From Sphingomonas sp. PP-CE-3G-477 (lineage in GTDB: Bacteria > Pseudomonadota > Alphaproteobacteria > Sphingomonadales > Sphingomonadaceae), in the NCBI RefSeq assembly GCF_003050745.1, contig NZ_QAOF01000001.1:372001-436000 (forward strand): a stretch of 64,000 nt of DNA, given 5' to 3'. How positions within the stretch are numbered: position 1 is the first letter of the stretch; the number at the start of each line of letters is the position of its first letter. A program made the position numbers and the translations under genes. A model generated the notes under the pieces. That model was not told where the DNA came from, did not search any database, and worked only from the letters and a program-made list of their open reading frames with translations. Positions 9,057 to 16,472 of the stretch are shown piece after piece.

Positions 9057-9488
9057 TCAGCCCTCCACCACTTCGAGGCCCATTGCGCGGGCGCTGCCTT
9101 CGATGATCTTCGTCGCAGCGTCGATATCGTTGGCGTTGAGGTCCTTCATCTTCGTCGTGGCGATCTCGCTCAGCTGGCTGCGCTTGATCGTGCCGGCGAC
9201 GACCTTGCCCGGCTCCTTCGAACCCGACTTGAGACCAGCGGCCTCCTTGATCAGGTACGATGCTGGCGGCGTCTTGGTCTCGAACGAGAACGAGCGATCC
9301 GCATAGACCGTGATGACGGTCGGGATCGGCATGCCCTTCTTCAGTTCGCTCGTGCCGGCGTTGAACGCCTTGCAGAACTCCATGATGTTCACGCCGCGCT
9401 GACCCAGCGCAGGCCCGATCGGCGGCGCGGGCTTTGCCTCGCCTGCAGGGACCTGCAGCTTGATGTATCCGGTAATCTTTTTAGCCAT
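9057..9488 (-). CDS. rplK: 50S ribosomal protein L11
   Basis: 143 residues from the ATG at 9488 ([30 protein letters not shown] begins the protein). L11 forms the GTPase-associated centre with 23S rRNA and is needed for RelA sensing of uncharged tRNA. The N-terminal Pro-rich loop ([20 protein letters not shown]) and the rRNA-binding C-terminal domain are complete. The longer frame up to 9548 lacks a ribosome-binding site. First gene of the rplK-rplA unit; the usual partner nusG is about 7 kb away. Confidence 0.97.
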   Translation of the reverse strand: MAKKITGYIKLQVPAGEAKPAPPIGPALGQRGVNIMEFCKAFNAGTSELKKGMPIPTVITVYADRSFSFETKTPPASYLIKEAAGLKSGSKEPGKVVAGTIKRSQLSEIATTKMKDLNANDIDAATKIIEGSARAMGLEVVEG

Positions 9489-9684
9489 GTCACTCTCTTT
9501 ATGTGAGCCTAGCGGTGATGGCGGCCGTCTAGCGACAGCCTCCCGCAAATTCCATCAATGAAGGTGGAAGCCGGCGCGCATAGCGTAAAAGCGCGAACGC
9601 GGCAACATGAGTCCGCGGGTCGTATCGGCCCGGTAGTCGGTAGAGTATCGGCTGCCGCGGTGAGGCTGGCGGCGGCGTTGCGGC

Positions 9685-9873
9685 CTATTCGAACACGTCG
9701 ACCGGCCAGGCGATCTGCCTCGCCGCTGCGTAGCACGCTGCGCGCGACGGATAGCCATCCGAATAGCTGATGAGAGTGCCGTTCTCGTGAAACAGCAGCC
9801 ACGCCCAGTCACCGGTCAGCACGGGGGGAGGCTTGAGGTCGAGCTCGTCGACCTTGCGGATTTCCAGTTTCAT
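9685..9873 (-). CDS. Small DUF1508-like protein
   Basis: 62 residues from the ATG at 9873 (MKLEIRKVDELDLKPPPVLT). The stretch DWAWLLFHENGTLISYSDGYPSRAACYAAA resembles the single repeat of DUF1508/YegP-type proteins (W-x-L-x-x-x-N-G-x-x-I-x-x-S-x-G-Y-x-S-x-x-x-C). Such proteins are small, cytosolic and of unknown function. The in-frame extension upstream to 9972 is not needed. It lies between rplK and the EAL gene on the same strand. The family call is tentative. Confidence 0.6.
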   Translation of the reverse strand: MKLEIRKVDELDLKPPPVLTGDWAWLLFHENGTLISYSDGYPSRAACYAAARQIAWPVDVFE

Positions 9874-9961
9874 GACGAGTGTTTCCGGTCGTCGAAGATC
9901 GGTGTCGGAAGGCAGCGCCGTGTTGCCGGTGGATTTTGCGAGGGCGCGGCCGAACCGACCG

Positions 9962-11170
9962 TCAGGCGGCATGATGCGACGTGATCGATTGGTACGGTAC
10001 GGGCTTGCCCCAGTAGAAGCCCTGGCCGCAATCGGCGCCCAGCAGTTCGGCCAGTCCGAGATCCTGTTCGGTCTCGATGCCTTCGATCACGGTTCCGATG
10101 TGCCTGCTCCTGCAATAATCGATGATCTCCTTCAGCAGCGACCGGGGAAATTCGCCTTTGCTGCATTTCCGGAAGATCTTGCGGTCGATCTTCACTTCCG
10201 AGACCGGCAGGTCGGCGATGCGATCGAAATTGGTCGCCCCCTTGCCGAAATCGTCGAGCGAGATCGGCACGCCCATCCGTCGCAGTTCGTGCATGTTGCT
10301 GAGGAGGTTGCCGTCGAGTCCTGAATAGGTGATCTCGGTCAGCTCGATCCCGATCATCCCGGTGGCGACCTGATGTCGTCGCAGCAGGATCGGGATCGCC
10401 GCGATGAAGTCGGGATGGGCGAGAACCGCGGCGCTGCAATTGGCCGCGATGGGCACCGGCCGCCCGTCCTTGGTCAGCGCACCCAGCAGTCGCGCCGCCG
10501 CTTCCACTGCGAGCAACGTCGCGGCGATCTCCAGCGACAGGATCGTCGATGGCGCGAATATGTGTTCGGGGTTGAGCGACGGACGGTTCCGCAGTCTGGT
10601 CAGCGTTTCATACCCCGCGACGCTGCCGGTGCGCAGGTCGCGCTTGACGTGGAACTCATGCGTCAGGTTGGGGAGCAGGCGGCCCTGCTGGATCAGCCAC
10701 GACAGGAAATGCTGATCGCCCGTGTCGCCGTCGTGATCGTGCCGGACGATCCCGGGCAGTCGATCGGCGATGCTCTGCGCGGTGTAGGGCGCATCGAGCG
10801 TATCGACATGCGCGATGTCCGACTGCTCCGCGGCGACCATCGCATCCTGGAAATGAAACCCGGCCCGCAGCACGGTAAGTGCTCCGTCGTAATGATGTTC
10901 GTCGAGCAACGCGATGATCGCGTGCCGGTTGGCGATCGATACGTCCGGATTGACGATGACGAGGTCCGGCTGGAACGCGACCCCGGCTCTTTCCTCGCTT
11001 GCCATGCCGATCCACGCGACCTTGTGGCCCATCGCTTCGAGCTGGCGATGGACGATGTTGCAGCGCTCGCCCTCATGGTCGAGAAACAGAATCCGATGTC
11101 CGAAAGAGATCGGAGTCGAACGAGGCTCTTCCTGCGGCAGTTCTCGTCTCATGATGTTTGTCGATTGCAT
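9962..11170 (-). CDS. EAL-domain protein with degenerate receiver-like N-terminus
   Basis: 402 residues; GGAAAG lies 8 nt before the ATG. Residues about 25-145 look like a CheY-like fold that lacks a normal phospho-acceptor (ILFLDHEGERCNIVHRQLEAMGHKV; DLVIVNPDVSIANR). Residues about 165-400 form an EAL domain, the family that hydrolyses cyclic di-GMP to pGpG. The signature Glu is kept in ETL (E188), and ELTE (276-279), DDFG (306-309), EVKIDR with K327, and IEGIE (362-366) are all present, so phosphodiesterase activity is plausible. The protein is cytosolic. It sits in the insertion between nusG and rplK. Confidence 0.85.
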   Translation of the reverse strand: MQSTNIMRRELPQEEPRSTPISFGHRILFLDHEGERCNIVHRQLEAMGHKVAWIGMASEERAGVAFQPDLVIVNPDVSIANRHAIIALLDEHHYDGALTVLRAGFHFQDAMVAAEQSDIAHVDTLDAPYTAQSIADRLPGIVRHDHDGDTGDQHFLSWLIQQGRLLPNLTHEFHVKRDLRTGSVAGYETLTRLRNRPSLNPEHIFAPSTILSLEIAATLLAVEAAARLLGALTKDGRPVPIAANCSAAVLAHPDFIAAIPILLRRHQVATGMIGIELTEITYSGLDGNLLSNMHELRRMGVPISLDDFGKGATNFDRIADLPVSEVKIDRKIFRKCSKGEFPRSLLKEIIDYCRSRHIGTVIEGIETEQDLGLAELLGADCGQGFYWGKPVPYQSITSHHAA

Positions 11171-11792
11171 CGATCACTTTCCACCGGCGAAGTTTTTCAC
11201 GAGAACGCGTACGGGCCAAAACGGCACGATGCTTTCGCTCGGCAAGAGTATCGGCAACGGCAATTTTGGTGGTCGCTATCACTACATTGGCAATAGCCTG
11301 AGAAGGGGCTGAGCCACAGAAGTTAGCGAAATGTAAACCGACCTGGTTAACGCCGGATAGAGGTAAACGCGGTATCCGAACCAAGCCCCGGCCACCCCGC
11401 ATAACTATATGAAAACATTAGAATGCAACCTATGTTAGGTCGTCAAAATCAATATTTTACAATTAAATATTTCCGAGTGTTACAGGGTGAACTGGCCCCA
11501 GACGCGCCTCTCGAGTGCTGCAAAGGATCTGTCCGAAGCAGCCCACGGATCAACGGCATCACCCGACGAGGCCGACCTCGCGAATCAGCTTTGCGGCGGC
11601 CGTACGGGATCTGATCGTCACGCACGTGCACCGGGTCTCGCCGGACATCGCCCGACCTGCGAAGAGCCCGCGTAATCGCCACGGGTCATCGCGCATTCGG
11701 CCCCGATCGACCCGCGGTGCAGGAACCCGCAAGGTATTGAAGAGGTTTCACAGCCATGGCCCGTTGGGCCGTTTTCCGGGAGAACTACAACA
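11171..11792. other. Long intergenic region between divergent genes
   Basis: 622 bp between the EAL gene (minus) and the carbonic anhydrase gene (plus). An AT-rich patch at about 11403-11480 (TAACTATATGAAAACATTAG, CAATATTTTACAATTAAATA) contrasts with the GC-rich surroundings and is the best place for promoters. Short open frames in 11423-11682 have no ribosome-binding site and no protein-like composition. No structured RNA was recognised. Confidence 0.5.
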
Positions 11793-12446
11793 ATGACTGA
11801 CTTTTCCGACCTCGTGGATGGCTATCAGCGGTTTCACACGTCTGATTGGCGTCGCGAGCGTGAGCGTTGGACGCAGCTTGCAGGCGAGCAAAAGCCCCGC
11901 GTGATGGTGATCGCCTGCTCGGACAGCCGAGTCGAGCCTGCACAGATTTTCGATACCTTGCCCGGCGAGATCTTCGTCGTCCGCAACGTTGCCGCGCTGG
12001 TCCCGCCCTGCGAGTCGGGTGATGGCGGCTATCACGGCGTTTCGGCCGCGGTCGAATTCGCAGTGACGCAGCTCAAGGTCGAGGAAATCGTCGTCCTCGG
12101 TCACGGCAGCTGCGGTGGCTGCAAGGCGTCGCTCGCGCGCACCTTCGAGAAGACCGAAGACGGCGCGGACGGTCGCTTCATCGGCGATTGGGTCGGCCTG
12201 CTCGACGACGCGCGCGACAAGGTCGAAAGCGAGTATGACGATCTCACCAGCCGCGAAGCCTATCGCGCGATGGAGCAGGAAGGCGTGAAGACGTCGATCC
12301 GCAACCTCCGCACCTTCCCGTTCGTCCGCAAGGCCGAGGAAGCAGGCGAGCTCAAGATCCAGGGCGCGGTTTTCGCGATCGACGACGGATCGCTCGTCGT
12401 GCTCGACGAGTCCGGCAAGTTCGAGGCTGCCAAGCCCCGCATGTAA
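11793..12446 (+). CDS. Beta-class carbonic anhydrase
   Basis: 217 residues. The enzyme interconverts CO2 and bicarbonate in the cytosol, supplying bicarbonate for carboxylases such as acetyl-CoA carboxylase. The zinc site is complete: Cys42 in ACSDSRVEP with the Asp44/Arg46 dyad, and His104 and Cys107 in HGSCGGC. The length fits the beta class. A GGGAG ribosome-binding site precedes the ATG and a strong terminator follows at 12466-12498, so the gene is a single unit. Nothing suggests inactivation. Confidence 0.95.
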   Translation: MTDFSDLVDGYQRFHTSDWRRERERWTQLAGEQKPRVMVIACSDSRVEPAQIFDTLPGEIFVVRNVAALVPPCESGDGGYHGVSAAVEFAVTQLKVEEIVVLGHGSCGGCKASLARTFEKTEDGADGRFIGDWVGLLDDARDKVESEYDDLTSREAYRAMEQEGVKTSIRNLRTFPFVRKAEEAGELKIQGAVFAIDDGSLVVLDESGKFEAAKPRM

Positions 12447-12465
12447 TGCGGTGATCCATAGAGGG

Positions 12466-12498
12466 GCGGCGCGATCATCACGGTCGCGCCGCTTTTTT
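12466..12498 (+). terminator. Intrinsic terminator of the carbonic anhydrase gene
   Basis: GCGGCGCGATC-ATCAC-GGTCGCGCCGC followed by TTTTTT, 20 bp after the stop codon. Confidence 0.9.
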
Positions 12499-12702
12499 CA
12501 TGCCCGCAAGGTCGGGATCCATCACACGAAATTCTCGAGTCCCGACGCAGCGCTCCGGTCAGGCACCGCCGCCAGACCAAGATGTTCCAGCCACTGCCTC
12601 AAGCCGCTGCACCACCGGTCACGCTCATCCTGCACAAGGCCACCCTGCACGAGGCGAAGAACCGGCCTTGCAATGTAGGATATCCAGGCAGACCCCGGCG
12701 CC

Positions 12703-13650
12703 ATGCCGCGCGCTTCAACCCCCGACGTGTTCACCCGACGCCAGGCCGCGCAGAACGCCGCGTTCCTCGCCAGCCTTCGCCGCACCGGCAACGCCCGAGA
12801 GGCCGCCCGCGCGCTCGGCTATAACCGTTCCACCTTCACCAAGCGCCGCGCCGTCCACCCCGCCTTCGCCGCCAGATGGGACGCCGCCCTGGCGTTCGCA
12901 TCCGCCGCCCTAAATCTCCCCTCCCGTCCACGGGAGGGGTCGGGGGAGGGGAGTGCCCCAAACACCACCGTCTCAAACAAATCCCCCACCACGACAAGAA
13001 CCGCCAACGGCCGCCTCCAGCTCCGTCGCCCCACCGCCAACCGCCTCGACCACGCCGCCGAGCAAGCCTTCCTCTCCGCGCTCTCCGCCACCGCCAACAT
13101 CCGCCTTTCGGCCGCCGCCGCCGGGTTCAGCCACTCCGCCTTCTACGCCCGCCGCAAGGCCAGCCCCGCCTTCGCCCGCGAGATGCGTCTGGCACTCGCG
13201 GCGGGCTACGAAACCGTCGAGTCCGCGCTGATCGCCGGCTCGCTATCCGGCTCGCACGACCACGACGAATGGCGTCACAACGATCCCCCATCGATCCCGC
13301 CGATGACTGCGGACCAGGCGCTTCAGCTTCTCCACCTGCACGCCAGGACGGTCCACCTCCAGCAGGAGCCACCGCACATCAAACGCCGCCGCGGCGAGTC
13401 GTCCGAAGCGCACAGCTACCGCCTGTCGGCGATGTACGAAGCCCGCCAGGCCCTGGATCGCGAAGCCTTCGACATCGCCGAAGCCGCCCGCCGCGAACGC
13501 GGCGAACCCACGCTCATGAACCCCGATCCGCCAAGACTCCCGGCGCTCGATCAGGTCACCGGCTGGAGCAGGGCCGATCCGACGAAGGTGGCGCACGATC
13601 CGGATGTCGCGCTGTTCGGTGGGTGGCGGTTGAAGGATTGGGAGGGGTGA
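12703..13650 (+). CDS. Tandem helix-turn-helix protein (terminase-small-subunit-like)
   Basis: 315 residues. Two homeodomain-like HTH repeats are visible: residues about 15-60 (RRTGNAREAARALGYNRSTF, HPAFAARWDAAL) and about 122-165 (SATANIRLSAAAAGFSHSAF, SPAFAREMRLAL). Each has the pattern seen in small terminase subunits and related phage DNA-binding proteins, ending in a PAFA motif. The linker between them is partly encoded by a GGGAGGGG-type palindromic repeat (12915-12953) read in frame. The C-terminal third is basic and has no recognised domain. It may be a domesticated phage or gene-transfer-agent remnant. DNA binding is inferred. Confidence 0.65.
   Translation: MPRASTPDVFTRRQAAQNAAFLASLRRTGNAREAARALGYNRSTFTKRRAVHPAFAARWDAALAFASAALNLPSRPREGSGEGSAPNTTVSNKSPTTTRTANGRLQLRRPTANRLDHAAEQAFLSALSATANIRLSAAAAGFSHSAFYARRKASPAFAREMRLALAAGYETVESALIAGSLSGSHDHDEWRHNDPPSIPPMTADQALQLLHLHARTVHLQQEPPHIKRRRGESSEAHSYRLSAMYEARQALDREAFDIAEAARRERGEPTLMNPDPPRLPALDQVTGWSRADPTKVAHDPDVALFGGWRLKDWEG
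12915..12953. repeat. Palindromic repeat inside a coding sequence
   Basis: CTCCCCTCCCGTCCACGGGAGGGG followed by TCGGGGGAGGGGAG, a single-palindrome relative of the spc-operon repeat at 32253-32348. It adds about 13 codons (reading LNLPSRPREGSGEGS) to the linker of the tandem-HTH protein without breaking the frame. Confidence 0.75.
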
Positions 13651-13706
13651 GGGGGTATCGGGGGGGGGGCGGGTACGCGGCTACTTCTGGCGGTAGGCGG
13701 CAAATT

Positions 13707-14363
13707 TTAAGGGCCGCGAAGGCTGCCTAATGAGAAGTGATCTAAGAGTTCGACTGAAAGATGATGCAGCAAAAATACGATCCTTTGCTGTAAGGCGAAC
13801 ATGTCTTTTGCCAAGTCGCTGTCAGTTTTTGTTGGATCGAAGGTCAATGACTCTCCATGCGCGCAATCATGCCGCATAGAGACGAGTTTTCCGATATCCG
13901 GGCGCGCAAAACCATACTTGCTTGAGTCGATACCAACGCTTTCTATGGCCCATATGAACGTAGGGTAATTCAGGTTGCCACAATCCATTATTATACTGAC
14001 AGGGGGAGGCGTAACATTATCAATGATGGTCGCGGATACGGATCCAAATGTAGCAAGGTCTCCATTAGATTTGTTATCAACAATCTTTCTAAGGCCTGAC
14101 GCGAAGAGGTGCTTTCTAATGTTAAAGCGGCACTCTGACCACTTGGCACCTGAGTCAAATATATCTAGCATTGACTGCGCGATAACACGCTTTGTAAAAG
14201 CTTCGTAATGAGCGTATGTTAAGACAACAAAGCATCTATAAGAATACGCAAATGCTGACTTATCTATTACAGAGCGATAGAGGTATAGTTTGGCTACGGC
14301 TAATTCAGCTTCTCTCCACTTTAATTCTTGATCGATTGTCGACTTTAGTTGAAGGGAGGCCAT
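13707..14363 (-). CDS. HEPN-family protein, MAE_28990/MAE_18760 type
   Basis: 218 residues, largely helical. The HEPN catalytic motif R-x4-H is present as R164-HDCA-H169 in VSMRHDCAHGE, the pattern of metal-independent RNases; the N-terminal FVVLTYAHYEAFTKRV segment fits the MAE_28990-type HEPN branch. It starts 4 bp after the stop of the DUF262 gene on the same strand, a pairing I recall for this HEPN branch and consistent with a toxin-like or defence RNase under control of the partner. GC content and codon use are far lower than the neighbours, a sign of horizontal transfer. RNase activity is inferred from family. Confidence 0.8.
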   Translation of the reverse strand: MASLQLKSTIDQELKWREAELAVAKLYLYRSVIDKSAFAYSYRCFVVLTYAHYEAFTKRVIAQSMLDIFDSGAKWSECRFNIRKHLFASGLRKIVDNKSNGDLATFGSVSATIIDNVTPPPVSIIMDCGNLNYPTFIWAIESVGIDSSKYGFARPDIGKLVSMRHDCAHGESLTFDPTKTDSDLAKDMFALQQRIVFLLHHLSVELLDHFSLGSLRGP

Positions 14364-14367
14364 GCGA

Positions 14368-15518
14368 TTATGCGTTCGCTATAGCCGCTTCAATTGCATT
14401 AATTCTACCGGCAAATTTGGACCGCTTGTTTGCTCCAGTCCCAACATTTTGTCTGAAATCAGACGATTGGCGCGTTTCGATTAAGGCGTCGTTGATGACG
14501 GTTGCGTTAGCCTGTTCGACTTTGTCGATGGTGCGGGAAACGCCACATACTATCGCTTCATAATAGGCTGGAGCAAGACCGCCGATAGGCTTGTCATTTT
14601 TAAATTTACAGAAAGCGCCTTCTCCGGCTACTCTTTCTACTGCATCAAACACACGACTAAAGATAGTTTCCTCATCGCCATAATCGAACGCTTCTTTTTC
14701 CAGAAGGACCGCTTCCATATAGTTGCTAAGCCAGTTCGCAACGTTACCGTAAAAATAAGAAGCGCCATTCTTTGCGGCAAAATAGTGAAGAACGAGTTCC
14801 TCACGCCCACGCTTTTCAATTTCAGTATCCGCTAATGTTTCGGTAAGCCTGACAAAAGACGGATGCTGCGAAAGTCTGATAAGATTCTCGTAAAATGCAA
14901 CGCCTCGGTCACCAAATATTCTAGCTGAGCAATTTCTTATCTCCTGCTCGCTCAATTCTGAACCACCAGTATTGAGGCGCTTAAACATTTCGTATCGGAG
15001 AAATTCCTTGCTCTGGCGTTTTATGATAAGAGCTCTGACACCGGACCGTTTCAACTGAAGCTGAAGGGTTAGCGGTAAATCGGCAAAGGTCTTTTGGTTT
15101 AGTTCTGAGACAATGTCACATCCGACAAGCTTCAATGGTTCTTTATCAATGACTGCCGCATCGATAAATTGGGTCATCGAGCTCACACGTTGAAGGCCGT
15201 CGATGAGCTCGTAGCGGCCATCCTCGTTTTCGATGAAAAAAACTGGCGGAATTGGGAGTCGCAAAAGAACGGACTCAACTAACCGCGAACGCTGCTCATC
15301 AGACCATCGGAATAGCCGCTGATACTCAGGATCAATCCGTATTTCGTTTGCCCGCTTCAGTTGATTATTTCGCCGAAGCTTAGGTCGATGGCCTCGGTGC
15401 GGACTTCGCCAATCTTGGCATCAATTGCTGCCAGTAATTGAGATTGTGCTTCACGATCGATCGTTGCCGGGGTCGCAACGGCGATGCCGTCAGAATTCAG
15501 GGTAGGATTTTGTGCCAT
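14368..15518 (-). pseudogene. DUF262 (ParB/Srx-like) protein gene with a frameshift
   Basis: The ATG at 15518 opens a 53-codon frame (MAQNPTLNSDGIAVATPATI...LSFGEIIN) that stops at 15357-15359. The next frame, open from 15420 to 14368, continues the same protein: LKRANEIRIDPEYQRLFRW, SVLLRLPIPPVFFIENEDG, then IDGLQRVSSMTQF, the DGQQR-like signature of DUF262, and a helical C-terminal half. Adding one base near 15358 (AAC-TGA to AAC-TTG) joins LSFGEIIN to LKRANEIRI, which reads as one intact DUF262 N-terminus of about 383 residues in all. DUF262 proteins are NTP-dependent ParB-like enzymes found in defence systems such as GmrSD. The lesion could be real, a sequencing error, or translated by frameshifting. 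AT-rich island DNA. Confidence 0.8.
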
Positions 15519-15556
15519 TCGCTCAACCTACTTAGAAAGTCGAACTGGTCAAGTTG

Positions 15557-15604
15557 AGGCGTAGCACGCCCGAAGATCGACGCCGAAACCTTGACGCGAC
15601 TGCG
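15557..15604. repeat. 48-bp duplicate of the 3' part of nusG, copy 1
   Basis: It matches 16512-16559, inside nusG, at 46 of 48 positions (differences at 15582 and 15599). On the minus strand it still reads SRVKVS-SIFGRATP, the penultimate part of NusG, then diverges. With the copy in nusG it forms direct repeats 955 bp apart that enclose the toxin-antitoxin pair and structured element C. Confidence 0.9.
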
Positions 15605-15610
15605 CTCGCG

Positions 15611-15895
15611 TTACCGTACCTTCGCAATAATCGCCTCGACGCCCTTGGGATCCACCTCGATCATCTTCAGCAGCGTCGCCGATCCGGTATCCGGCAGGCG
15701 ACGCTTCTGCTCCCAGTCGCGAACCGTGCCGACCGGGAAGCGATAGGTCTCGGCGAACGCGCCTTGCGTCAGCTTGGTCGCTGCCCGCACGGCGCGGACG
15801 TCTACCGTCGCCACGCGCGCGCGATCCGTATCACCATCGGCGAACGCGATGGCGTCTTCCAATCCCGCTGCGATCTTGTCGAATGCGCTCTTCAT
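15611..15895 (-). CDS. HTH antitoxin of a RelE-type toxin-antitoxin pair
   Basis: 94 residues. The C-terminal half is an XRE/Cro-type helix-turn-helix (VRAVRAATKLTQGAFAETYRFPVGTVRDWEQKRRLPD), typical of NadS/HigA-type antitoxins encoded after their toxin. GGAGG lies 5 nt before the ATG at 15895; the ATG one codon earlier (15898) would sit only 2 nt after it. The start overlaps the toxin stop, so the two are translationally coupled. The antitoxin should bind the toxin and repress the operon, probably at the palindrome at 16289-16314. It ends 6 bp from the nusG-derived repeat. Confidence 0.85.
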   Translation of the reverse strand: MKSAFDKIAAGLEDAIAFADGDTDRARVATVDVRAVRAATKLTQGAFAETYRFPVGTVRDWEQKRRLPDTGSATLLKMIEVDPKGVEAIIAKVR

Positions 15896-16287
15896 CATGT
15901 CCTCCGTGAGGTTGGCGTGTTCGTGGTGTCGTCTCGGTCGTCGTTGGCGTGCCGTTGCGTCAGGGTCGCCGCCAGCGTGCCGGTCAATGTCGCCAGCGCA
16001 TTGCGCTCGGCCTTGGTCAGGTTTGCCTTTTCGGTCTTGCCGAACACGGTCAGCAGGAAGACCGGCAGGGTGTCGCCCGCGTAATAGGGGATCACGCGGT
16101 AGCCGCCCGATTTGCCGGTGCCGGGCTTTCTAACGCGAAGTTTTCGCGCGCCACCGCAACCGGGCATGATGTCGCCGATTTGCGGGTTGGCGGAAAGCGT
16201 GGAGACGATCGCGACGCGCTCGTCCTCCGTCATGCCGACGTCATCGGCAGCGGAGAGATACGCTCTGGTCTCGACCACCGTATGCAT
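15895..16287 (-). CDS. RelE/HigB-type toxin
   Basis: 130 residues from the ATG at 16287. The core (residues about 1-105) follows the RelE/HigB pattern of the NadS-linked group: TEDERVAIVSTLSANPQIGDIMPGCGGARKLRVRK, KSGGYRVIPYYAG and VFLLTVFGKTEKANLTKAERNAL. Such toxins usually cleave mRNA on the ribosome. The C-terminal 25 residues are a disordered, charged tail. It is encoded before its antitoxin, the RelE-NadS order. A GTG- or ATG-initiated extension upstream to 16362 would cross the operator and was rejected. The TA pair lies directly downstream of nusG between direct repeats. Confidence 0.85.
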   Translation of the reverse strand: MHTVVETRAYLSAADDVGMTEDERVAIVSTLSANPQIGDIMPGCGGARKLRVRKPGTGKSGGYRVIPYYAGDTLPVFLLTVFGKTEKANLTKAERNALATLTGTLAATLTQRHANDDRDDTTNTPTSRRT

Positions 16288-16288
16288 T

Positions 16289-16314
16289 GTACGATATGTA
16301 CGGCAATGCCGTAA
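16289..16314 (-). promoter_or_regulatory. Candidate operator of the toxin-antitoxin pair
   Basis: A perfect inverted repeat ACGGCA-A-TGCCGT (16300-16312) next to two GTAC half-sites (GTACGATATGTAC), immediately upstream of the toxin start. Position and symmetry fit the autorepressor site of an HTH antitoxin. Confidence 0.6.
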
Positions 16315-16368
16315 TTCGGTCAATGGTCGGCAGGAGTCTGTGGGATTGGCGTCAGTTCGCAACCATGC

Positions 16369-16472
16369 GCGACGCGGGAGTAAATCCCGCGTCGTCGGCC
16401 GGGCCGGTGGCCCGCCGGCCGGGCTGGCGCCGTCTCGCGATTAGCCATTGGCTAATCGCGTGCGACTTGGCC
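16369..16472 (-). other. Structured post-stop element, copy C (after nusG)
   Basis: On the minus strand after the nusG TAA: AAGTCGCA, hairpin CGCGATTAGCC-AAT-GGCTAATCGCG (16436-16460), AGACGGCGCCAGC, CCGGCCGGCGGGCC, GGCCGACGA, hairpin GACGCGGGA-TTTAC-TCCCGCGTC (16371-16393). Unlike copies A and B it is not followed by a U-tract terminator; the toxin-antitoxin module begins there instead. Confidence 0.8.

Noticed and set aside
11423..11682. Short open frames in the EAL-carbonic anhydrase gap
   Set aside because: Low-complexity translations, no ribosome-binding sites, and mutual overlap in several frames on both strands.
12522..12704. Possible 60-codon minus-strand gene (ending ...GLENFV)
   Set aside because: The composition is protein-like, but there is no ribosome-binding site, it begins inside the start of the tandem-HTH gene, and no family was recognised. 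It could be a gene remnant.
13655..13680. G-run near the end of the tandem-HTH gene as a G-quadruplex or phase-variation tract
   Set aside because: The run GGGGGGGGGG lies after the stop codon and no gene or promoter depends on it.
15357..15518. Independent 53-residue protein upstream of the DUF262 frame
   Set aside because: Its last residues (LSFGEIIN) complete the DUF262 N-terminus when one base is added, so it is the first part of a frameshifted gene, not a separate gene.
16288..16362. N-terminal extension of the RelE-type toxin
   Set aside because: It would cover the palindromic operator, lacks a ribosome-binding site, and lies outside the conserved RelE core.
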